Shown here: positions 55,861 through 64,000 of the stretch, piece by piece
How the letters are laid out: every line of letters starts with the position of its first letter
Position numbering within the stretch: position 1 is the stretch's first letter
Assembly (NCBI RefSeq): GCF_028372415.1
Contig: NC_092877.1
Location: 388,814,342 to 388,878,341, forward strand
Direction of reading: 5' to 3'
Source of the DNA: Notamacropus eugenii
Lineage: Eukaryota > Chordata > Mammalia > Diprotodontia > Macropodidae
Length of the DNA stretch: 64,000 nt
Notes under the pieces: model-generated
The model's database searches: none
What the model was told of the DNA's origin: nothing
The model's input: the letters and a program-made list of their open reading frames with translations, nothing else
Translations under genes and position numbers: made by a program

Positions 55861-56264
55861 AAATGCAATATATAAAATGTAGGGGTGTGGAGAGAGGGAT
55901 GCGAGGACCTTACATGGGTCATGGTAGAGAAAGTCGAGTGAGTAAGAAGTGTAGCCTGGAGAGGAATAAAGACATGGTTGGACTGGGCATCCTCCTTCCA
56001 ATGGAGGTTCTGGGAGGAACCAGCTAGTCCAAGAAGGCCATGGGGCAGAGGGTACTTCCAAGTGTGAGAAGTCTGAGAGAAGAGTGAATTTCAAGCGGGA
56101 AGAGGTTTCTAGGGCATACATGGTACAGAAAATCCAGAACATCAGGAATATTAGAAAAGATAATTTCCTGTGGCTCCCAAAGATAACCTCACAGACAGCA
56201 GAAACAAGGACTCCCAGGTGCCTTGGCCCTTGAGTTGCTAAAGAGACTGGCTACAATGAATAGG
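55861..56264. other. unique sequence, no gene recognised
   Basis: Possibly diverged L2 body; nothing diagnostic. Confidence 0.35.
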
Positions 56265-56395
56265 ATGCATTAAGCTTTTCATGTTATTTAGGTACAAGGA
56301 CAAATACATCATCTCCATTTGACAGATGTGGGACACTGTGTCTCTGAAGGAAAGAACAGCATTAATATATAAAACCAGAGTTTGACCACTAAATG
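56265..56395 (-). repeat. MIR fragment, diverged
   Basis: 'tctccatttgacagatgtgg' is the reversed MIR 3' part. Confidence 0.5.
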
Positions 56396-56460
56396 CATTC
56401 ATAAAAACACACAAGGATAGGGAGAGCTGATCCAGCCAAAGGTAGCCCTTTCTCCTGTCA

Positions 56461-56686
56461 CTCTTCTTTCTTTCCTTCCTTCCTTCCTTCTTCCCTCTCT
56501 ATCTCCCGCCCCTTACCTTCCCCTTCTTTCCTTCTTTCCTTCCTTCCTTCCTTCCTCCCTTCCTTCTTCCCTCCCTATCCCCCTTTCTCTTCTTCCTTCC
56601 CTCCCCATCCCCCCTCCTTCCTTCCCTTCCTCCCTTCCTTTCTCTCTTGCTTCTCCCTCCCTCCACTCCATCCCTTCCTTCCTTCA
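56461..56686. repeat. (TTCC)n microsatellite
   Basis: TTCC tetranucleotides with CCC interruptions. The Lys/Glu/Gly/Arg minus frame is an artefact. Confidence 0.97.
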
Positions 56687-56939
56687 GGGTTAGGTGAATC
56701 ATCAGCAGCCCACAGATGCTGCAGTGGAGACCCAGATGGTGTCCAAGTAGGCAGCCAACCTCAGAAACTAGCATCCTGAAAGACCTTAGGAGACCTGGGG
56801 TGGACAATAGAGCAGGAGCTCGTTTCCTGCTGTGGTGGAGGAAGGGGGATCCAGTCCCCAGCTTGATGAATAAGGTTTCAAGAAAAATGAATGTGCAGAA
56901 GAGTTTCCTCTGGAGGACAGCGATGACAAAACAGTAATG

Positions 56940-57205
56940 AATTAGAATGTTTCTTGGTTATGTGTTAGAAAATTAGCAACAAGCTCATGTTAATTGAAAT
57001 TCAGTTCCTTGTGTATATCAATTCCCTCTGATCCTTCTGGGCCTCACAGCAGTGAGAGAGACACAGAACCACAGATTAATCCAAACATTGGCAGCAACAA
57101 AGATAAATTAAGGTTGGAGAGCCCACACAGAGATGAATTACTATTAAAATCTGTCTCGTTCACCCACGCTTACTGTATAGGCAGGAATTAAGGAGAAAGC
57201 ATGTT
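56940..57205. promoter_or_regulatory. AT-rich island, candidate conserved element
   Basis: Repeat-free. Contains 'catgttaattgaaattcagt' and a TAATCC core (57077-57082, OTX/PITX-type), plus 'gatgaattactattaaaatc'. Confidence 0.4.
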
Positions 57206-58340
57206 GTTACCCACAGGGATGAAGTTGGACCCTGTGGGTGGGGGATCCCACCAGTCTGCATCTGGAAAGAGCCAGGCTGTCCAGGGCCATCCAACTCATG
57301 ACTCTGCACCTCTGATGTACTCATGGGTGGAGACATCAGACTCCAGGTATCACTTACTGAGCTTCCACAGGATATCCTAATGCTGGACTGACCATCCAGT
57401 CCCTCCTAGAAACCAGTAACAAAGAAGACTAGAAAAGCGCAAGGGCCCAAGGACTGAATCCTGGATTCTGTACAGGTAAGAGAACAGAAGATGGCATCAG
57501 GTGGCACCCTGAGGCTTGTGTTCAACGATATCGATAGGCTGCCATCACCTTAACATTGGTACCCATGATGCCCACTCCATTTACATCTCTTTCTTGAACT
57601 TCCCATATCTCATGCTCTGGATTCTCCTTCCCCTTCTGCTCTTGGCCTCCTTAGAGGTGTGGAATTAGAATCTCATCCCTGCAGAAAGTGGCCCAGCAAG
57701 GTCTTCATAAACCCCACAAGAACCTCTGATGGAGTCAGGGCCACTCTCATTGGGTCCTGCTCCTTGGCCTTCAGAATGAAGGGAAGCCCCTAGGCAAGGC
57801 TGAGGACAAGAAAGACATCCAGAGTCTATCCACTCCTAGACCAAGGCATCCAAGGAGAGAGACAGTTAATGTGAACACCACAGGGATCTGGGCATCCAAA
57901 TGTTCAGCCTCTGATCTCCAGCCCATCCTCCCACTTCCATCCTCAGCTTCTCCTCACATTGGTTTCTTGCTGAGTCTTGGTGGAGAGATGACACAGATAG
58001 GTCTTTTTCCAATCCCCATTTTTGAGAATGGGGAGAGGCAGCACATGCGGCCAGGGAAGAGGTTGATGTGATTTTTTGATTGTTAGGACCAAAGATGTCA
58101 CTGGGGTTAGGAACTTCCAGTGGGAAAACTCCATTCTTCTACCAAAGGATACCAAGATGAACACAGACTTTCAATAACTGCCCTCCCCACCACCAGCAGC
58201 ACCAACCCCTACCCCTGCCCTAGAGGGACTGTAGTCAGAAAAAAATGGTGTAGGTCTTTACCACTTCTTAATTTTTTCTAATAACTATGTCTCTTTAAAA
58301 ATAGGACCCTTTGAAATGTTAACAATAAATGGGGAAACAT
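57206..58340. other. unique sequence, no gene recognised
   Basis: Nothing recognised. Frames are short. Confidence 0.4.
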
Positions 58341-58355
58341 ATCAAACCAGGAATA

Positions 58356-58361
58356 TTTATT
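58356..58361 (-). promoter_or_regulatory. possible minus-strand polyadenylation signal
   Basis: AATAAA on the minus strand, followed on that strand by a TG-rich stretch ('tggtttgatatgttt'). Upstream is GC-rich DNA with a 119-codon minus frame (58719-58360) that has no domain. It could be the 3' end of a non-coding transcript. Confidence 0.2.
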
Positions 58362-58399
58362 AAAATAGCACTTTTGATACAAAGCTGTTCAAAAAGGAA

Positions 58400-59534
58400 G
58401 GCTCCATGGGAAATGCCATTGCTCCCAAAACATGGACGTTGGCCCTGGTCAGCCCCCTGAGCAAAGTCCCTGGGCTGGGCCCAGTCTTCTTTGCTGGCTG
58501 CACAGTCTGGCCATTGCAGGAGTGGCGGTGTCCTTGCCATCCTCCAAATAGCTGTAGGTCGGGAGAGGCTGCCACAAAGGGCACCTGTGGACATCCTCCC
58601 AGCCCTACCCTGCTGGCTCTACCAGGCTGGGCACTTGGCAGGAAGGAGCCTGAACAAAGGGTGCAAGTGCAAAGTGAGGCACCCAGAGAATGTGTCAAAT
58701 TAGTAAAGAAACAGGACAACGTGACTGAAGAAGAAAGAAATGCTGGGAGAGAGAGGACGGCTCTAACAGCTCCAGTCAGAGTCAGGGGTCACTGCTCCTG
58801 GAGCTGGAATGCTAATAGCTCCTGAAGAGAACACACTTTCTGGTGTGGCTCTTCATCATCAGAGGCCTTCCTGGCCTCATCAGGAGCAAAATACCATCAC
58901 GCCAGGCCTGGCCACTTCTGCAGGGGGAGGATGATGTGGCCCAAGCTGGCAGCCAATAGGAATGGCCCTGCAGGTCCAGACCCAGAACCTCCCACATGAC
59001 CAACGTAGACATCTCAAGCATGCCCCAAACCTGGCTCTGATGGCTCCCTTCTGGGTAGAGATCAAAGATGAGGGGCTCATGGACTGTTATCACAGATGTC
59101 CTGCTTAGGGAAATACTAAGTGTCCTCTGACAGCACTGGCATTTAGTGTGTCCAAGAGGTCTCAGTGGGGAGTGTGGTCTCCTCCAGTCCTCAGGCTTCT
59201 CAGTGACCTGCAGTCCAGGGCTTGGATGCTGTCTGGGGATCCGTGTCTAAGCTTCCCCAGTCCCAGCATCAATGTACACTCTCTGGTCCCATGTTCTCTT
59301 CCTCTCCCTAATTCCTCACATGCACAGGTACACCCAAACACCCCTCCCATTCTTTTCAGAGCTGCCACACACAGCACAGCCATGTCAGGAAGCCACAGCC
59401 TGCTTCCTATGGCTAGGGACAGTCAGTCACTGAAATACAAGAGCTAGTTTTGAGTTGTTCTGGTCAGTCTGGCTGAAACCTTGTGAACTTCCTCCCACCT
59501 TTGAGCCATGCCAAAGATCTGACATACAGTCTCA
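58400..59534. other. GC-rich unique sequence, no gene recognised
   Basis: A 139-codon + frame (58406-58825) and a 119-codon minus frame overlap. Neither shows a family motif. Confidence 0.4.
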
Positions 59535-59650
59535 GCTGATCCTCACCACATGCCTGTGAGGTGGGCACTCTTAATTCCATTATAAATCCAGATAAACTAA
59601 GCTTTAAAAGTGAAGTGATTTCCCCAAGGTCACCCAGCTAGTCAGTGAGA
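59535..59650 (-). repeat. MIR
   Basis: 'gatcctcaccacatgcctgt' and 'ccccaaggtcacccagctag' in reversed MIR order. Confidence 0.8.
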
Positions 59651-60646
59651 AGTCATCCTCTCTGAGGAAGTGGCTCTTTTCACTTCACCTTGCCCACTCA
59701 ACCCCACATAATGCCTCCCCAACCCTCCCCACACCTGGAAGCCTTTCATGAGAGAGAAGCCAGTTTGGGGATCTAAAGTTTCATGGACTGGGAATATGAG
59801 GGATACTGGGGTCCAAGGAGAAATGGAATCACTTGCTTGATAGAATTTGTGCATCTGACAACACCTTCATTTACCTAAATTAAATGCTAATAAAAGAAGT
59901 GAAGCTAACCAGGGAATTTCTTATAGGAGACTTCATGATCTCAAGGTCAAATGATAAGTAAAGAAATCATACTGACTCCAAGCATTGTGCCTGAACATCT
60001 CATCCTGTCCATCCCATTCCTCTGAAAGACATAGACAATTCCAGAGAGGAGAATCAAAAATCAGCCTTCCCCAGGAAAGCCAGCCCCGAAGGGTAAAGTG
60101 GCTTAGAGGAGAAGAGAGTGGACATTAATGGAGACAGTGAATCTCATTGGGTACTAGCAACTGAATCAAGCACTTAGGAGGGAAAAGCATTATCATGGAA
60201 GGTGGCTGGAGGAGCCAATGGGAATGAAGGAATCTCAAGGTTTGATTTCCAAGGTCAATGTAATGTGAAATCATTGCCTGCAAAGTTTTAAATATATTGA
60301 CTGTGTCAGCCTGCCCCCAGGACAAGAGAAGCATCCCAGTGGATTGTCCTGCATCTGTGAAGGGATGTGGAAACAGGAAGCCCCCTCCTCCCTGTCCTTC
60401 CCCGGAGATAGTCCCCTTCTTGTCTCCCTTTTCTCAATTTTGGCAAAATTGAACTGAACACAGTGTGAACTATCAGGGAAGACACCAGTGAAAAACAGGA
60501 GGTGCTCTGGCAAAAGTGATAGCTGAGAGTTGATGGGGTAGCATCTCTCCAGCCTGGATTAGGTCATCAGGACTGAGCAGGGAATGGGAAGGAGCCCAGG
60601 AGGACAAGAGTGGCAGCTGCCTTTCATCTGAAGAGGGAACAAAAGT

Positions 60647-60648
<2 letters not shown>
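59651..60648. other. unique sequence, no gene recognised
   Basis: Nothing recognised. Confidence 0.4.

Positions 60649-60704
<56 letters not shown>
60649..60704. repeat. (TC)n microsatellite
   Basis: 28 uninterrupted TC units. Confidence 0.98.
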
Positions 60705-60709
<5 letters not shown>

Positions 60710-60869
60710 TCCTAAATTTCTAGGAAAATCCCAATTTCCCTTCTTTCCTTCAGCAGTGGTGGTGCCACACACAGATTCAGTTGGACATGGGTGAGGATGT
60801 GAAGGGCTGAGCACATCCACTATCAAAACCAGACAACATAGCGGCTAAGGCAGGAGAAAGGAACAAGTG

Positions 60870-61145
60870 GATGTCTCGAGTTGTCTTGGTTATTACGCGC
60901 CAGATGCCTCTAGTGACCTAGATAGAGCCTTAGTTAGTGTGACCCTGGCCCAGGGCAGATTAATGCCCTCTATCTGGCTTGGGAGATGGCAGAACCATAG
61001 TCATATTTAGTCCCCAGATCTGCCCTCTAAAAATATGCAAGAGGGAATTCAATCAGTTATTTTCCTATCAGATTCTGTGTTGACATGATCCATAGGGAAG
61101 GTGGAAGGTTTGGGACTCATACTTCCTAGTCCTTTAAAAACCAAA
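60870..61145. promoter_or_regulatory. unique island, weak conserved-element candidate
   Basis: 'gggcagattaatgccctcta' and 'caatcagttattttcctatc' in repeat-free DNA. Confidence 0.25.
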
Positions 61146-61187
61146 TGTGAATGAACAAGGTTTTTCATTCATGTGCCCCCACCTGAC

Positions 61188-61262
61188 ACTCATTCACTCA
61201 TTCATAAAACATTTGTTGAGTGTCTCGTTTGCTTAAGATTCTAGGCTTGGTGCTATTTCCTG
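61188..61262 (-). repeat. L2 3' tip
   Basis: 'cattcactcattcataaaac' followed by 'atttgttgagtgtctcg' is the reversed L2 terminus. Confidence 0.75.
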
Positions 61263-62205
61263 TAAATATATATGTCCTTGTTTTCTGGGATTGTCAAAAC
61301 CTGAGACTCTGAGCCCTAAAAGGAGTAAAGAGGGTGGCTTTGGGAAAGAAAAATATGTTATGAATTCTACATGAATGCACCTCACTGGTCACACCAGTCA
61401 ACATTTTATCAAGAGAAGGACTGTTTTGTGGAGGTTTCATTCTAATCACAGTGGAGAAAGTTTGGGGGGGAGAGACAGCTTTCCTCATGGCCTGGTTCAA
61501 TGGACCAGAAGAAGTCCATTTAAGCTACAGTATAGGGATCCAGGCATGGCTTAAGGGCATGGCATCATGGGTGGGTCCAGTCCAAATCCCACCATGCCCT
61601 CTTTGCCTATAGGCTCTGAAGAAAAGGGCCCAGACATGGCACCTATGCTTCCTGGTACTACTACTGAGAGAGAGGCCTGAGCCCAGTCACTATAGGGAGT
61701 CCCATAGGCCTATGTTGCTTTATTAATGTCAGCAGGAGAGGGAGAAAATAGAGAGGAGGACACAGAAATCTAGAATAAGCAAGCTGTAAATGATACAAAA
61801 GATACAAAGAAGGAAATTGAGATTGAAAGTGGGGACATCCAGAGAGCTTCTGACTGGAGGAAATGGTAACCTGGGTCCCCACCTCTTTGGCCTTAGCTCT
61901 GACCTCACTGATTTAGTAATGTGGTCCCAGGCTGCTCGTTGTGACAAAATGATGGATAAGCCACCGAATAACTTGAGAGTCTGGGGTTAGTTAGAGATGT
62001 CATAATAGACTTGGTTACACAAAGTCAAAGACCTTCCCTTCCACTTGTTCTCTAGACTATTGGTATTGTACCTAATACCCAAAATATCATGACCAAAGAC
62101 TGATCCAGAATGAATGTTCATAAGGGTAGGACAACCTCATTCTTTTCCCAGGATATTTTCTATGTCTGTTTATCTTTCTGTCTTCCTGTCTCTGTTTCTT
62201 TCTCT
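61263..62205. other. unique sequence, no gene recognised
   Basis: Nothing recognised. Confidence 0.4.
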
Positions 62206-62210
62206 CTCTC

Positions 62211-62214
62211 CACA

Positions 62215-62247
<33 letters not shown>
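62211..62247. repeat. (CA)n microsatellite
   Basis: CA repeats. Confidence 0.97.
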
Positions 62248-62248
<1 letters not shown>

Positions 62249-62628
62249 CTGCAAAAGCAAAGAATTGTTCATGTTAATTTGCTATCACAGAGTCCAGCAT
62301 AGATAGCCACCTGAATGAATAGTCCATATGGATGGCCCCAAGCCCCTCTTCTTCTGGAAAATAGACTAGGACTAGGGATATGGTGGACACACTGCATTCT
62401 TGACTAGCCTTCTTGGATAGTGGCAAAGGACAGTTGTCCTGTATCTGGGTTGGGGGCCTGCCTGTGCATGAGGCAGCAGCAAACAGCTGAGTGAAGTGGA
62501 GACACATTTGTTCAATATGATTTGCAGGGACTATAGGCTCCAATGACTCTGGGATCAAAATACCCTGAATTTCGATGATGCCAGGTGGAGAGCACATACA
62601 CAGGTGCACTCAGAGGTGCATTCACAGG

Positions 62629-62629
<1 letters not shown>
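62248..62629. other. unique sequence, no gene recognised
   Basis: Nothing recognised. Confidence 0.4.

Positions 62630-62666
<37 letters not shown>
62630..62666. repeat. (CA)n microsatellite
   Basis: About 18 CA units. Confidence 0.97.
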
Positions 62667-62667
<1 letters not shown>

Positions 62668-62894
62668 CCAACACATATACAGAATTGCCCTGCTTATGGA
62701 AGAGGGCAGATCTGGGAGAACCAAAGACTGTGAATTTCCTACTATTGCTTTGGGTCAGTACTGGAACCCTATGCCTCTCCCCTCTACCAGTTGGACTCCA
62801 CTTTCCATATTCCCTTCTTCTGATGATGCAGAGAAAAGATGTTCCCAAACATGCCAGGTGGGCATCTGAAAGGAGGCCAGGCACAGTAAGCAAG

Positions 62895-63150
62895 GCGCCT
62901 GTATAGAAGAGGACTAGGTTAATCCAATGGGTCTCATCGGTCAATTGTAAATGGTCTTGAGTAATTAACACAGAAGCAGCAAAAGACATTTTGGCAGCAA
63001 ATACAAATAAAACTTATGATGCATCCTCAAAATGAATTGAATCCCATACTTGGGAAGCTTCCATCACTGCCAGAAGAGGCCACTCAGATGAAATATTGGC
63101 TGGGTTAAGTTCCACCATCACTCTTCCTTCCCATTCCTCTGCCTGCATCA
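62895..63150. promoter_or_regulatory. AT-rich island, candidate conserved element
   Basis: Repeat-free, with 'cttgagtaattaacacagaa' (TAATTA at 62962-62967) and 'aaaacttatgatgcatcctc'. Confidence 0.35.
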
Positions 63151-63189
63151 GCTTTGTGGTCAATACTTAATCATAGGCAGGTACTGGCC

Positions 63190-63320
63190 GAGGCAACCCT
63201 GGTGAAGTGGCTAGAGAATAGTCCTCAATGGTGGGAAGACCCGGGTTCAAATCCTATCTCTGACACATCTTGGTCATGTAATTCTGTCATTTACCCTCTT
63301 ACTTTCCCAGCCTGTAAGAG
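63190..63320 (+). repeat. MIR/SINE, diverged
   Basis: 'gaagacccgggttcaaatcc' and 'tcttggtcatgtaattctgt' follow the forward MIR order. Confidence 0.65.
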
Positions 63321-63924
63321 TGCCAGAGATTTAATCTCCAGGCCTTTCCTGCACTAATTCAATTACAGATCCAGATTGTCGCCATCAACCACCACCAAAA
63401 GTCACGAGACTAAATACTGACCCAGAACTCATGTTCATAAATAGGGGAAGACATTTAGAGTATCTTTTCCACAAGATGCAGGGAAAGATCTGAAGAATCA
63501 CAATTTTATGGAAGAAATAAGCACAGGATAGATGGCAAACTCTTGAGAATGAAATTCTGAAGGCCTCAAGAAAAACCCTTCCAGTGAGTAGGGGAGAGCA
63601 TGGTCCCTGGAAGAGACCAGTGGGAATGCTCAGGGAACTCATCATCTGGGTGGATTTGGAAAAAGCTTGCACAGTGGCAAGGACGAGTAGCAAAGGATGA
63701 ATACCCAAATCAGCATGGTCTGATAAGAACAGTCCTAGATGCTAAAGGCCAGAGGAGTTGAGGCTGATGGTACTGTTTTGTTGTGTGTTTTAAAGCTATC
63801 TTGGGCGGAAAGCATCGTAAAAGAGACAAGATGCCAGCGTGGGGTCGATGGGATGACAATAAGTGAAAATGGAAAGTGGAATGATTCATATCCTCTTGCT
63901 TCTGTCCTCTCTGCCATGGACGAT
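63321..63924. other. unique sequence, no gene recognised
   Basis: Nothing recognised. Confidence 0.4.
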
Positions 63925-64000
63925 GACAGCTGAATTAGCTGACATTTATGTAGTATTCGAAGGCTGGCAATGAGCTTCATGTAAGAAATAAAGAGGCAGT
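63925..64000 (-). repeat. possible start of a MIR, cut by the window end
   Basis: 'gctgacatttatgtagtatt' resembles the reversed MIR 3' terminus ('acatttatatagcactt'). Confidence 0.4.

Noticed and set aside
58360-58825. Overlapping 139-codon (+) and 119-codon (-) frames
   Set aside because: GC-rich DNA, no motif, neither strand favoured.

Overview
The window looks like nuclear DNA from a mammal, most likely a marsupial. The evidence is the repeat content: many copies of a tRNA-derived SINE whose 3' part reads 'gccaaggaaaccccaaatgg ... actgaa ... aacaac', marsupial-style L1 3' ends, ancient MIR/CORE-SINEs, L2 3' ends and CR1/L3 fragments, plus abundant CA, GA, TTCC and CCAT microsatellites. 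The SINE type fits Australian marsupials best, but the species cannot be fixed by eye. All family names come from recognising consensus sequences from memory, without a database search, and repeat boundaries are approximate (often +/-10 to 50 bases).

I found no protein-coding gene, exon set, tRNA, rRNA, CRISPR array or operon that can be defended. The open frames are short and most lie in microsatellites or transposon relics. The window is best read as intergenic DNA or a very long intron. Two stretches have protein-like decayed reading frames: 35.7-36.4 kb on + and 46.8-47.5 kb on -. Both are broken and unidentified.

Layout: 0-6 kb is mostly unique sequence with two large purine tracts. 6-11.8 kb holds SINEs, L2 and a solo ERV LTR (7983-8448) that splits a SINE. 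12.2-21 kb is L1-rich, with two islands of AT-rich unique sequence (14.6 and 17.6-18.1 kb). 22-28 kb contains the longest enhancer-like block (22.64-23.36 kb) and a striking set of near-identical direct duplications in which a 294-bp segment is an exact fusion of two pieces found about 3.8 kb upstream and 1.6 kb downstream. 28-35 kb is unique DNA with L2 and MIR. 35-39 kb is an L1/SINE/pseudogene-like nest. 39-46 kb is L2, CR1/L3, SINEs and microsatellites. 46-64 kb is mostly unique with several AT-rich TAATTA-containing islands that could be conserved non-coding elements.

The most interesting items are the mosaic duplication (22007-22177, 25794-26087, 27601-27724), a perfect 21-bp inverted repeat around a C-rich loop (13355-13475), the solo LTR with intact ends and 4-bp target duplication, and the enhancer-like islands. 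No new gene system is visible.
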